Below, piece after piece: positions 30,452 through 38,498 of a stretch of 64,000 bases of DNA. The first letter of the stretch is position 1. Each line of letters starts with the position of its first letter. The notes beneath the pieces are model-generated. The model searched no databases. It was not told where the DNA came from and saw only the letters and a program-made list of their open reading frames with translations. The DNA is from Corynebacterium stercoris (GTDB lineage: Bacteria > Actinomycetota > Actinomycetes > Mycobacteriales > Mycobacteriaceae): assembly GCF_024160105.1 (NCBI RefSeq), contig NZ_JAMFTQ010000001.1, forward strand, positions 310,001 to 374,000. The letters are read 5' to 3'. The translations under genes and the position numbers were made by a program.

Positions 30452-31222
30452 ATGACCACACTAGCAGTGCACGAATTCGGCAACCCGCAGGGCGAGACTG
30501 TCGTCCTGCTCAGCTCCATCGCCACTACGCACGAAGCGTGGGACAAGATCATCCCCGCGCTCGAAGAGGACTACCGCGTTGTCACCGTGGACCACCGCGG
30601 CCACGGAGCATCGGAGGTCGCGCCTATCGCGCCCGGCTCCGCGACGGTCAAGGATCTTTGCGACGATATCCTGCACGCCCTCGACGCAGCCGGAGTCAAC
30701 CGGTTCACCGTCGTCGGCCTCTCACTCGGCGGCGCGCTCGCCCAGTACCTCGCGGCGAACTCGGGACGAGTCGAAAAGGCCGCGTTCTGCTGCACCGCCA
30801 CCTACCTGGGCGGCGAGGAGAAGTGGTCCGAACGCACCACCACCGCGCGGGAGAAGGGCATGGATGCGATGGCGGACGGGTTCGTGGAGAACTGGTTCAC
30901 CGAGGGCTACCGCGAGGAGCAGCCGGAAGAGGTCCGCCGCATCCGCGACATGGCCGCCGGGATCGACGCGGAAGGCTACGCGCAGTGCGGCGACGCGCTC
31001 GCCGGGTGGGACTTCGCCGATGAGTTGGAGAAGATCACCTGCCCTGTCCTCACCGTTGCCGGCGCCCAGGACCCGGGTACTCCGCCTGCGGAGCTGGCCA
31101 AGATCGCCGAGGGCGTGTCCGGGCCTGTCGAGTCGCACGTGATCGACCCGGGTTCGCACCAGGTGGCGGTGGAGCGGCCGGAGGAATTCATCAGGGTGCT
31201 GACGCAGTTTCTCGCCGGCTAA
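30452..31222 (+). CDS. 3-oxoadipate enol-lactonase-like alpha/beta hydrolase
   Basis: The 256-residue alpha/beta hydrolase resembles PcaD, which opens 3-oxoadipate enol-lactone in the beta-ketoadipate pathway. The oxyanion region is VLLSSIATTHEAWDK, the nucleophile elbow GLSLGG (Ser near residue 93), the acid in VAGAQDPGTPP and the His in DPGSHQVAVERPEEF. In C. glutamicum a whole pca cluster lies beside clpX; here only this one gene remains, so the true substrate may differ. The start is ATG 30452, leaderless by position of TAGCCT. The lipoprotein gene follows 56 nt downstream. Confidence 0.82.
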   Translation: MTTLAVHEFGNPQGETVVLLSSIATTHEAWDKIIPALEEDYRVVTVDHRGHGASEVAPIAPGSATVKDLCDDILHALDAAGVNRFTVVGLSLGGALAQYLAANSGRVEKAAFCCTATYLGGEEKWSERTTTAREKGMDAMADGFVENWFTEGYREEQPEEVRRIRDMAAGIDAEGYAQCGDALAGWDFADELEKITCPVLTVAGAQDPGTPPAELAKIAEGVSGPVESHVIDPGSHQVAVERPEEFIRVLTQFLAG

Positions 31223-31227
31223 TCGGC

Positions 31228-31233
31228 TAGCCT
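31228..31233 (+). promoter_or_regulatory. -10-like hexamer TAGCCT upstream of lipoprotein gene
   Basis: TAGCCT about 45 nt before the GTG at 31279, just after the hydrolase stop. A leader with GGAAGGAAG lies between, so this gene would be led and not leaderless. Confidence 0.4.
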
Positions 31234-31278
31234 AGAAACGTCGTCAAGCGTTCTGCCCCGGAAGGAAGTCGCGCGAAA

Positions 31279-31866
31279 GTGAACAGCAACCGCGTTTTTA
31301 CTGCTCTCGTCGCCTGTGTCGCATCGGCGGCGTTGCTGGCCGGTTGCTCCAACGAGGAGGAAGTTCGCCTGGGTGAGCCGGAGCTGGACTTCCCCTACAC
31401 CAGCGCAACTCCGACGCCGACGTTTGATCTGGACCTCGACGAGCTCCTCGATGAGGACGAGGAAGATGAAGAGGACACCGAGACGGAAACCTCGGAGTCC
31501 GAGTCCGAGTCCGAAACCAGCGGGGAAGAGACCTCCGAGAGCACGACGACGCGTACCTCGACCCGTGTGGCCACCCGCGACGTGGTGGAGAAGTCCACCC
31601 GCATGGAGCCCGTGCCGCTGCCGCCGGGCGCGGCGTGCGCGTGGCCGAGCCAGTCCGAAGCGAACGGCGGCGAATTCTCCACCTTCTGCAACCGCGAGTG
31701 GGCGCGCACAGTGCTGGACGGCCAGCAGTACTTCTGGCAGGCCCGCGGCAACGGCTGGGTCAGCGTGGACCCGACGGGTGAGCGCGACAACCAGGTGTGC
31801 TGGAGCCGCGACAGCTTTAACGGCGCCCCGGAAGCAATCCGGAACGCCGTCGTCTACTGCGAGTAA
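31279..31866 (+). CDS. Lipoprotein with acidic linker, unknown function
   Basis: The 195-residue protein has a type II signal peptide with lipobox LLAGC (Cys 23), so it is anchored to the outer face of the membrane. A very acidic, Ser/Thr-rich linker follows at about 50-100 (DEDEEDEEDTETETSES). The C-terminal 80 residues form a small domain with four Cys (ACAWPS, FCNREW, VCWSRD, VYCE) that can make two disulfides, and several Trp/Tyr. I do not recognise the family. It reads toward clpP2 with only 3 nt between the two stops. Confidence 0.8.
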   Translation: MNSNRVFTALVACVASAALLAGCSNEEEVRLGEPELDFPYTSATPTPTFDLDLDELLDEDEEDEEDTETETSESESESETSGEETSESTTTRTSTRVATRDVVEKSTRMEPVPLPPGAACAWPSQSEANGGEFSTFCNREWARTVLDGQQYFWQARGNGWVSVDPTGERDNQVCWSRDSFNGAPEAIRNAVVYCE

Positions 31867-31869
31867 CCG

Positions 31870-32490
31870 CTAGCCGTTGAGCTTGCGGTAGTCGAAGACC
31901 TGGTCGATGATGCCGTACTCGACTGCATCGGCGGCGGTCAGGATCTTGTCGCGGTCGGTGTCGATGCGGACCTGCTCGGCGGTGCGGCCGGTGTGGTGCG
32001 CCAGGGTCTCCTCCATGAGGCGGCGCATGCGCTCGATCTCCGCAGCCTGAATCTCCAGGTCAGAAACCTGGCCGCGGGAGCCCTCGGTGGCCGGCTGGTG
32101 GATCAGCACGCGGGAGTTCGGCAGCGCGGCGCGCTTGCCCGGAGCACCTGCGGCGAGGATCACTGCCGCGGCGGAGGCTGCCTGGCCCAGGCACACGGTC
32201 TGCACGTCCGGGCGGACGTACTGCATGGTGTCGTAGATCGCCATCAGCGCGGTGAAGGAACCGCCCGGGGAGTTGATGTACATGGTGATGTCGCGGTCCG
32301 GGTCCTGGGACTCGAGCACCAGCAGCTGCGCCATGATGTCGTTCGCGGAAGTGTCGTCGACCTGGGTGCCCAGGAAGACAATGCGCTCCTCGAAGAGCTT
32401 GCCGTACGGGTCGATCTGCTTCGTGCCGAAGCTCGTCTCCTCCAGGAACTGCGGCAGGACGTAGCGGGAAGTGGGCATTTCAAAAGCCAT
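31870..32490 (-). CDS. clpP2: ATP-dependent Clp protease proteolytic subunit 2
   Basis: Serine protease ring subunit. The catalytic Ser is in GQAASAA, the His in LIHQPATEG and the Asp in [11 protein letters not shown]. At 206 residues with the actinobacterial N-terminus ([14 protein letters not shown]) it corresponds to ClpP2, which in mycobacteria docks ClpX/ClpC in the mixed ClpP1P2 complex. It follows clpP1 by 23 nt with AAGGAG before its ATG, so the two are one operon. Confidence 0.97.
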   Translation of the reverse strand: MAFEMPTSRYVLPQFLEETSFGTKQIDPYGKLFEERIVFLGTQVDDTSANDIMAQLLVLESQDPDRDITMYINSPGGSFTALMAIYDTMQYVRPDVQTVCLGQAASAAAVILAAGAPGKRAALPNSRVLIHQPATEGSRGQVSDLEIQAAEIERMRRLMEETLAHHTGRTAEQVRIDTDRDKILTAADAVEYGIIDQVFDYRKLNG

Positions 32491-32513
32491 AGTCTTGAAT
32501 CTCCTTAGGTGTC

Positions 32514-33104
32514 CTAGTTGCCGACAGTGCCGTCGACGGCCTGGGTAGCGCTCTCGATGACGTGGTCGACGATGCCGTATTCCTTCGCCTCCTGGGCGGT
32601 GAACCAGCGGTCGCGGTCAGAGTCCTTGGTGATCTGCTCGAAGGTCTGGCCGGTGTGCTCGGCGATCAGCTCCGCCATCTCGCGTTTCGTCTGCGCAAAC
32701 TGCTCCGCCTGGATGGCGATGTCGGCTGCGGTGCCGCCCACGCCTGCCGACGGCTGGTGCATCATGATGCGCGCGTGCGGCAGCGCGTAGCGCTTGCCCT
32801 TCGTACCGCCGGAGAGCAGGAACTGGCCCATGGAAGCGGCCAGGCCCATGCCGTAGGTGGCGATGTCGCACGGGGAGTACCGCATCGTATCGTAAATCGC
32901 CATGCCGGCGGTCACGGAGCCGCCCGGCGAGTTGATGTAGAGCGAGATGTCCCGGTTCGGGTCCTCCGCGCTCAGCAGCAGGATCTGGGCGCAGAGCTTG
33001 TTGGCAATCTCGTCGTCCACCTCCTGGCCCAGGAAGATAATGCGCTCACGCAGCAGGCGCTCGTACACCGAGTCGCCCAGGTTCATGCCGTTCGGCGATG
33101 TCAT
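32514..33104 (-). CDS. clpP1: ATP-dependent Clp protease proteolytic subunit 1
   Basis: Second ClpP paralogue, 196 residues, with catalytic Ser in GLAASMG, His in MMHQPSAG and Asp in SDRDRWFTA. In actinobacteria ClpP1 and ClpP2 form mixed double rings and both are needed. AGGGG precedes the ATG. The 166-nt gap to tig holds a candidate -10 (AT-rich TTAATAAT, minus strand near 33135) and a strong hairpin behind tig. ClgR controls this operon in C. glutamicum; I could not pick out a convincing ClgR site. Confidence 0.97.
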   Translation of the reverse strand: MTSPNGMNLGDSVYERLLRERIIFLGQEVDDEIANKLCAQILLLSAEDPNRDISLYINSPGGSVTAGMAIYDTMRYSPCDIATYGMGLAASMGQFLLSGGTKGKRYALPHARIMMHQPSAGVGGTAADIAIQAEQFAQTKREMAELIAEHTGQTFEQITKDSDRDRWFTAQEAKEYGIVDHVIESATQAVDGTVGN

Positions 33105-33208
33105 AGGTTTACAACCCCTTCTTTCGTTTCTGCATTATTAACGCCCCCACCCTACCCGCGCGTTCCCGCACGCCCACGAAGTTCGCTGCCGGCTAACGCA
33201 GGTGACAC

Positions 33209-33251
33209 TGAAGCCCCGGCGCCGCGCTTCAAGCGGGTCTCCGGGGCTTCA
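33209..33251 (-). terminator. Long hairpin after tig, no T-run
   Basis: TGAAGCCCCGG (33209-33219) pairs perfectly with CCGGGGCTTCA (33241-33251) around a 21-nt loop, 19 nt past the tig stop. There is no T-run on either strand, the form often called an I-shaped terminator in actinobacteria. Confidence 0.6.
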
Positions 33252-33270
33252 CACGCTTTCCGACGTTCGC

Positions 33271-34668
33271 TTACTGCTCGTCGGCCGCGTCCTCGACTGC
33301 CTCGGTGGTCTCGGCCTCGGTGGCCTCCACGATCTCCTCGTCCTCCTCGATCTCGCCGAAGTACTCGTTCGGATCGACGGACTCGCCGTTCTCGTCGGTG
33401 ACGGTGGTGCGGGCGATGGCGGCAGCCAGTGCCTTACCGCGGCGCACGTCGGAGAAGAGGTTAGCAATCTGGCCGGACTGCTGCAGCTGGCCCACGAACT
33501 GCGCCGGGTCCATGCCGTAGGACTGCGCGGTGAACAGGATGTGGTCGGTCAGCTCCTCCTGGGTGACCTCCGGCTCCTCCTGCTCAGCGATGGCGTCGAG
33601 GAACAACTGGGTGCGCACGGACTCCTCGGCCTGCTCGCGGGTCTGCTTGTCGAACTCCTCGCGGGTGGTGCCCTGCGCCTCGAGCAGCTGCGCCAGCGCG
33701 GCCTCGTCGTGCGCGAGCTGGCCGAGCAGCTGGTGCTGCTGGTTGTGCACCTGCTCGTCCACGATGGACTCCGGCAGCGCGAACTCGACCTGCGCCAGCG
33801 CGGCCTTCAGGACCTCGTCGCGGATATCCGCAGCCTGCTGGGCCTTTGCGTTCTCCTCGAGCATGGTGCGGGTGTTCTCGCGCAGCTCCTCGACGGTGTC
33901 GAACTCGGAGGCCAGCTGAGCGAAGTCGTCGTCCAGCTCCGGAAGCTTGCGCTCCTTGGACTGCTGAACGGTCACCTTGATGGTGGCCTCCTCGCCCTTG
34001 TGCTCGCCGTGCTCGATGGTGGTGGTGAACTCGGCTTCCTCGCCGGTCTTCAGGCCCTTGATGGCCTTGTCCAGGCCCGGGATGAGATCGTCGGAGCCGA
34101 TCTCGTAGGTCAGGCCCTCGGAAGATGCGTCCTCGAGCTTCTTGCCGTCGACCTCGGCGTGGATGTCGATGACGGCGAAGTCGCCCTTCTTCATCTTGCG
34201 GTTGGTGTCCTTGAGCTCCCCGAAGCGCTCGCGCAGGCTGGTCAGCTCTGCCTCGATGGCGTCTTCGTCGACCTTCAGCGCCGGAACGGTCACGTTGATG
34301 GCGGAGAAGTCCGGGACGGTGATCTCCGGGCGGACGTCGATCTCAGCGGTGAACTCGACAACGTCGTTGTCCTCGAGCTTGGTGATCTCGATTTCCGGCT
34401 GGTTCAGCGGGTTGAGGTTGCGCTCGGCGAGCGCCGCCTCGTAGCGGGTCGGCAGCATGTCGTTGACGACCTGCTCCAGGATCGGGCCGCGGCCAAAACG
34501 AGCGTCGATAAGCTGGCGCGGGGCCTTGCCACGGCGGAAGCCGGGGATGGTGACCTGCTGCGCGATCGCTGCGTAGGCCTGGTCGATCTCCTTGCCCAGC
34601 TCGTCGAACGGGACAGAGACGGTCAGCTTGACCCGAGTGTCGCTGAGCTTATCGACGGAAGTCTTCAC
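33271..34668 (-). CDS. tig: Trigger factor
   Basis: Ribosome-bound chaperone and prolyl isomerase. The ribosome-binding N-terminal domain has the [12 protein letters not shown] signature near residue 44. The PPIase domain spans about 160-245 ([17 protein letters not shown], then [18 protein letters not shown]), followed by the helical arms. The last 35 residues are very acidic ([19 protein letters not shown]). The start is GTG with AGGAG six bases upstream. It lies between the tRNA pair and clpP1, the standard actinobacterial order. Confidence 0.97.
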   Translation of the reverse strand: MKTSVDKLSDTRVKLTVSVPFDELGKEIDQAYAAIAQQVTIPGFRRGKAPRQLIDARFGRGPILEQVVNDMLPTRYEAALAERNLNPLNQPEIEITKLEDNDVVEFTAEIDVRPEITVPDFSAINVTVPALKVDEDAIEAELTSLRERFGELKDTNRKMKKGDFAVIDIHAEVDGKKLEDASSEGLTYEIGSDDLIPGLDKAIKGLKTGEEAEFTTTIEHGEHKGEEATIKVTVQQSKERKLPELDDDFAQLASEFDTVEELRENTRTMLEENAKAQQAADIRDEVLKAALAQVEFALPESIVDEQVHNQQHQLLGQLAHDEAALAQLLEAQGTTREEFDKQTREQAEESVRTQLFLDAIAEQEEPEVTQEELTDHILFTAQSYGMDPAQFVGQLQQSGQIANLFSDVRRGKALAAAIARTTVTDENGESVDPNEYFGEIEEDEEIVEATEAETTEAVEDAADEQ

Positions 34669-34712
34669 GGATTACTCCTGTATCTCTCTTTGCCTAAACT
34701 TCTGCAGCAGCC

Positions 34713-34727
34713 CCCGCGTGATGCGGG
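34713..34727 (-). terminator. Hairpin behind tRNA-Pro
   Basis: CCCGC-GTGAT-GCGGG, extended outward by GCAG/CTGC with a 2-nt internal mismatch, starts ten bases past the tRNA-Pro end. There is no T-run; it could be a processing or termination signal ahead of tig. Confidence 0.4.
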
Positions 34728-34737
34728 ACTGCCCCTG

Positions 34738-34811
34738 TCGGGGCGACAGGATTTGAACCTGCGACCCCCTGCTCCCAAAGCAGGTGCGCTACCAAACTGC
34801 GCCACGCCCCG
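34738..34811 (-). tRNA. tRNA-Pro (anticodon TGG)
   Basis: Full cloverleaf on the minus strand: acceptor CGGGGCG/CGCCCCG, anticodon stem CCTGC/GCAGG with loop TTTGGGA (anticodon TGG), T-arm GCAGG-TTCAAAT-CCTGT. The discriminator base is A; CCA is not encoded. Confidence 0.95.
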
Positions 34812-34937
34812 TGAAGCCTGTGTGACTCACGTCGGCCAATTGTAGCGGGCAGCAAATACCGCCGAAGTTGGGGGCGGGTAAACGCTGGACCAGGGAAACG
34901 GAAAGGCCGGTCCACGCGACGCGCGACCGGCCAAAAT

Positions 34938-35012
34938 TGGAGGGAATGACGGGAATCGAACCCGCGTCTTCAGCTTGGAAGGCTGAGGTATTAGCCACTA
35001 TACGACATTCCC
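34938..35012 (-). tRNA. tRNA-Gly (anticodon TCC)
   Basis: Minus strand: acceptor GGGAATG/CATTCCC, anticodon stem TCAGC/GCTGA with loop CTTCCAA (anticodon TCC), T-arm GCGGG-TTCGATT-CCCGT. The discriminator T is followed by an encoded CCA. The two tRNA genes lie 126 nt apart upstream of tig. Confidence 0.95.
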
Positions 35013-35086
35013 AAGTGGTGAAACTGCGTTAGAACTGTAGCGCAGGACGACCGTGGCGGGCAAAACCTCGCGCCCCGCGGTCTCGC

Positions 35087-35092
35087 TATGCT
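35087..35092 (+). promoter_or_regulatory. -10-like hexamer TATGCT, leaderless start
   Basis: TATGCT, 7 nt, ATG 35100. It contains the alternative ATG at 35088, which would then lie inside the promoter, so 35100 is preferred. Confidence 0.5.
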
Positions 35093-35099
35093 TTGGGGC

Positions 35100-35885
35100 A
35101 TGAACCTACTTCTCCTCCTTGCCCTCTGCGGCGGCCTCTACTTCCTGTTCGCCTCCAACAACGGCCAAGGCGGTTCCCGCAAACAGATTGAGCAGCGGGA
35201 GCAGGTCCAACTGCAGGACGCGCTGGCGGATGCGAAGCGCTGGACCGACCGCCTGGGCTCCCAGGTGCTCAACCTCTCCGGCAACGATGCCGCGTCCACG
35301 CAGGCGATGGCCGACGCTTCCGAGCGCTTCAATGCCGCCTCCGCCGGCCTGGCCGAAGCGCGCACTGTGAAGCAGGCGATGCTCGCCCGCGAATCCGCGC
35401 TTGAGGGCCTGCACTACGTGAACGCGGCCCGCGAGATCATGGGAATGCCCGCAGGCCCCGCACTGCCGGAGCTTGAGGGCCAGCGCCAGGCGGGCCGCGT
35501 GACTGAGGAGCGCACAGTGCGCCAGGAGGACGGCTCCACCGTCACTGCGTCCCCGCACGCCTCCTCGCAGACGCCGCACTACTACCCCGGCGGTATGGTT
35601 GCCGGCCGCCCAGTGCCGGCCGGCTGGTACTCCACCGCGTGGTGGGCGCCGGCCATGATGACCGGCATGTGGGCTGCGAGCTCGATGATGTTCTATTCCG
35701 CAATGTTCGCCGGCATGGCAGGCACCCCGTCCCCAGCCGAGTTCGAGGCTGGCGACATGGGCGACATGGGCGATATGGGTGCCGGCGACATGGGTGACAT
35801 GGGCGGCGACTTCGGCGGCGGCGATTTCGGTGGGGATTTCGGGGGCGATATGGGCGGCGGGTTCGACTTCGGCTTCGACTTCTAA
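35100..35885 (+). CDS. Membrane-anchored protein with Gly-Asp-Met/Phe repeat tail
   Basis: The 261-residue protein begins with one hydrophobic helix (LLLLLALCGGLYFLFASNN). A charged helical region of about 100 residues follows, then a Pro/His/Trp-rich part (HYYPGGMVAGRPVPAGWY) with a Met-rich hydrophobic stretch (MMTGMWAASSMMFYSAMF). The last 45 residues repeat GDMGDMG and GDFGGD units. I do not recognise a named family with certainty. The Met-rich and Asp-rich tail could bind metal or self-assemble; both are guesses. It opens the accessory region after the tRNA pair and converges with the next gene at 11 nt. Confidence 0.8.
   Translation: MNLLLLLALCGGLYFLFASNNGQGGSRKQIEQREQVQLQDALADAKRWTDRLGSQVLNLSGNDAASTQAMADASERFNAASAGLAEARTVKQAMLARESALEGLHYVNAAREIMGMPAGPALPELEGQRQAGRVTEERTVRQEDGSTVTASPHASSQTPHYYPGGMVAGRPVPAGWYSTAWWAPAMMTGMWAASSMMFYSAMFAGMAGTPSPAEFEAGDMGDMGDMGAGDMGDMGGDFGGGDFGGDFGGDMGGGFDFGFDF
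35751..35880 (+). repeat. Tandem GDMGDMG / GDFGGD coding repeat
   Basis: Repeats of 6-9 bp units of the GACATGGGC and GATTTCGG(G/T) type encode the C-terminal tail of the membrane-anchored protein. The frame is kept throughout, so it is a protein repeat and not an intergenic array. Confidence 0.8.
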
Positions 35886-35896
35886 GCCGCTCGCAG

Positions 35897-36700
35897 CTAC
35901 TGCGGGCGCCCCATCTCGGTGCCGGCGATCTGCTCAGCCGCCGCGATGACCTCACCCAACGCCTCCGCGGCACGGGTGGCGGATTCGGAGCCCGGGGCGA
36001 GGAGGTCGTCGCGCACCTCGAACATGATGCCCAGCACGCGGGCGTTCATCTCGAAGCCGACGGGGATGTAGACGCCGGTGAACGGGGTGTTTCGCTCCAC
36101 CTTGAAGCCGGCCCGAGCGAAGATCTCGGCTGCGGTGTCGGTGAGGATTGCCGGCGAGTGCACGGAGTGGGTGCCAATGCAGACGTCGGGAAGCAGCTTG
36201 CCCGCGTGGATGCGGTACTCCTCCGGCTGGTTGCCGTAGGAGTGTACATCCACAATCACGGCGCCGCCGGTCTCGCGGAGTCGGCCGCCCACGACATCGG
36301 CGACGGCATCGTTGTAGGGGTGGAAGTATTGAGCCTTGAGTGCGGCATCGTCAAAACCAAGGGGACGCAGCAGGCCGCCGTCAGTCATGCGGGTGTACAC
36401 GGCCCCGCGGCCGGAGGCGTCCATCGAGTCGCGCTGGTTGTAGAAGCGGCCCGGATCAGCGACGAGGCGGGAAATGCCGCTCACCACGCTCCAGGCGCGC
36501 CCGCCGGCGAACTCGCGCGCCGCCTCGGCCAGGGTGTCCGTGCCGGTGTCGGTGACGCGGTCCAGTTCCACCTCGACCTGCTCCGGGGTGGCGACGAATT
36601 CGGCGGCCACCTCCTCGGGGATGTGACGGGAGGCGTGCGGTACGTGCAGGATCACGGGGCAGTCTTGCGCGCCCTCGTCGATGGCGAGGTGGCTGTACAT
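35897..36700 (-). CDS. N-formylglutamate amidohydrolase-like protein
   Basis: Family of zinc hydrolases that cleave N-formylglutamate at the end of histidine degradation. The 267-residue protein shows CPVILHVPHASRHIP near the start (His-x-x-His), DRVTDTGTDTL, the IVDVHSYGNQP motif and FEVRDDLL. No hut genes are nearby, so the histidine role is doubtful. ATG 36700 is preceded by TACGCT at 36708-36713 with 7 nt between. It reads away from the glycosyltransferase genes' shared stop side and may be unrelated to them. Confidence 0.8.
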   Translation of the reverse strand: MYSHLAIDEGAQDCPVILHVPHASRHIPEEVAAEFVATPEQVEVELDRVTDTGTDTLAEAAREFAGGRAWSVVSGISRLVADPGRFYNQRDSMDASGRGAVYTRMTDGGLLRPLGFDDAALKAQYFHPYNDAVADVVGGRLRETGGAVIVDVHSYGNQPEEYRIHAGKLLPDVCIGTHSVHSPAILTDTAAEIFARAGFKVERNTPFTGVYIPVGFEMNARVLGIMFEVRDDLLAPGSESATRAAEALGEVIAAAEQIAGTEMGRPQ

Positions 36701-36707
36701 ACCCCGA

Positions 36708-36713
36708 AGCGTA
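36708..36713 (-). promoter_or_regulatory. -10-like hexamer TACGCT, leaderless start
   Basis: Minus-strand TACGCT, 7 nt, ATG 36700. It falls in the 38-nt gap behind the fused glycosyltransferase gene. Confidence 0.45.
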
Positions 36714-36738
36714 AAGCCGTTTCGGGTTTTGTGCTGGG

Positions 36739-38496
36739 TTAGCGGCGCTGCCAGGTGCCGTCGGCAAGCGTGATTGCCCCGGCTTCCTCGAAGGCTCGCA
36801 GCCAGCCCTCCATCGGCCACTGCCCCCATTTCTCGTGGAACGTGGCGGCGTTGGCCAGGATGTCGTCGAGGTGCTCCCACGGCGGGGAACTGACGGGGTG
36901 CCACTGGTGGAAGGCGTGGGCGCCGCCGACCCAGTAGAGCTCGATGCCGTGCTCGCGCAGCTGCCAGGCGAAGTCGGTGTCCTCGCCGCCGTAGCCGGAG
37001 TAGGCGGTGTCGAAGCCGCCGAAGTCCCGCTCGATGCGGCGCCACGTCCCTGCGGTCATGGCGAAGGAGAGGGACCAGAAGAGGTTGTAGTCGTCCGCGC
37101 GCACCAGCTCACCGGGGGCGGGGTTGGGGCGCGCCGGGTGCGGGTCCGGGCGCACGGTGCGCAGCTCGCCCTCCTTCATGTAGGTCACGGGGCCGGCAAC
37201 CACCGCGTCCGGGTACTCGGCGAGCGCGCGCACGTAGTGGGTGACCAGGTCGCCGGAGGCCACGCAGTCCGCGTCGAGGAAGATGAGGATCTCCGCCCCG
37301 CGCTCGATGGCCGTCGCCGCAGCGAGGTTGCGCGCGGCGGCCAGGTTGCGGCCGTCGCCGGGCAGCGCCACGACGTGGCTCTTCGGCACCGCCTTGCGCA
37401 ATATGTCGGCATCGGCGAGCGCCACGGTGATGTGGTCGGTGCCCTCGGGCTTCAGGTTCACCTGGTGGGTGAGGTGCCCGGCGCGGTTCGCGTCCGCCAG
37501 CGTCACCAGGACGATTGCGCTTGCCGACGGATCTAAAGCGACCTCCTCGATCACCGCCGCCGCGCGGTCGGCAGCACCCTCGGTTTGCCAGCGGGACCAG
37601 TCGGCGCCCAGGGCGGCCGCCTCGGCGAGTAACGCAGGCCACTGCTCGGCCGGCGGGAACGTGTCGGGCACGACGGCGAGGCCGGCATCGGCGAGCGTCT
37701 TCGCGTTGCGTTTCTGTTCGATGAAGGGCCGCGGCTGCGGCAGCAGAATGGCGGGGGCGCCGGTGACGGCGATGTCCGCGATCGAGTTCTGGCCGCCCGC
37801 GGTGACCACCACCCCGGCGCGCTGCAGCAGCTCGGTCGGGTCGTCCACGCGGTTGTCGCCAGTGAGGAACGTGAACGTGTACTCGGGGCAGGCCCGTTCG
37901 ACGGCCTCCCAGTCCTCCGGTTCCCAGGTGGAGCCGCCCTGCCCCGCCATCACCACGACGTGGTGCGGGTCGCGCTCGATGCCCTTCAAAGGAGTGAGCC
38001 TGGAAATGCCGCCGACGGCGTGGAGCCGGTCCGCGTGCGCGGCGAGGTGCTCCGGCACCGGCACCCAATCGGGCCAGGCGGCGATCAACGCGTCCGCCTG
38101 GGCGTAGCCGAGCTGGTGGGGCGCGTCGTCGCGCAGGCCCGGCATGGCGTGGGCGATCACGGGGACACCCATCAACCGGATGAACACCCCGACTTCCACG
38201 GACACGTCGACGTAGAAGGCATCGGGGGCGTTGTCGGCGATCCAGGTGGCAATCGTCGCGAAGCGGTCGCGCAGCCCCGCGTTACCGTAGGGGGCGTAGT
38301 GCAGCGTGCCGCCCGCGGTCATGGCGCGGCCGTGGTGGCCGTGACCTGCGTCGTCGGCAAGCAGAACGTCCCCGGACGGCGCGGTGGAGAGGATCACGGC
38401 GCGGTGGCCGCGGCGGGTGAGCGCCTGCTGGATTTCGCGGCAGCGCTGGATGTGGCCGGAACCGTGGTGGTGGGCGTAGATGCCGATGGTGGCCAT
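36739..38496 (-). CDS. Two-domain glycosyltransferase (MurG/GT28-like plus GT2)
   Basis: The 585-residue protein fuses two transferases. Residues 1 to about 330 form a GT-B fold: the glycine-rich N-terminal loop IGIYAHHHGSGHIQRC, and a C-terminal donor site with VVMAGQGGSTWEP and GVVVTAGGQNSIADIAVTGAP, as in the MurG/GT28 group. Residues from about 335 form a GT-A fold of family 2: RNLAAATAIERGAEILIFLDADC (DxD is DAD) and the acceptor motif SGYGGEDTDFAWQL. ATG 38496 follows the next GT gene by 2 nt. Two transfers in one chain suggest that a disaccharide unit is added stepwise. Sugars and acceptor are unknown. Confidence 0.85.
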   Translation of the reverse strand: MATIGIYAHHHGSGHIQRCREIQQALTRRGHRAVILSTAPSGDVLLADDAGHGHHGRAMTAGGTLHYAPYGNAGLRDRFATIATWIADNAPDAFYVDVSVEVGVFIRLMGVPVIAHAMPGLRDDAPHQLGYAQADALIAAWPDWVPVPEHLAAHADRLHAVGGISRLTPLKGIERDPHHVVVMAGQGGSTWEPEDWEAVERACPEYTFTFLTGDNRVDDPTELLQRAGVVVTAGGQNSIADIAVTGAPAILLPQPRPFIEQKRNAKTLADAGLAVVPDTFPPAEQWPALLAEAAALGADWSRWQTEGAADRAAAVIEEVALDPSASAIVLVTLADANRAGHLTHQVNLKPEGTDHITVALADADILRKAVPKSHVVALPGDGRNLAAARNLAAATAIERGAEILIFLDADCVASGDLVTHYVRALAEYPDAVVAGPVTYMKEGELRTVRPDPHPARPNPAPGELVRADDYNLFWSLSFAMTAGTWRRIERDFGGFDTAYSGYGGEDTDFAWQLREHGIELYWVGGAHAFHQWHPVSSPPWEHLDDILANAATFHEKWGQWPMEGWLRAFEEAGAITLADGTWQRR

Positions 38497-38498
38497 GG

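Noticed and set aside
33105..33270. ClgR operator upstream of clpP1
   Set aside because: Only weak CGCT...CGC-type similarity near 33185-33200; not enough to call.
34738..35012. Phage or integrative-element attachment site at the tRNA genes
   Set aside because: No integrase, and I noticed no second copy of a tRNA 3' end at the far side of the accessory block.
35751..35880. CRISPR or intergenic tandem array
   Set aside because: The repeats are short, imperfect and in frame within a protein tail.
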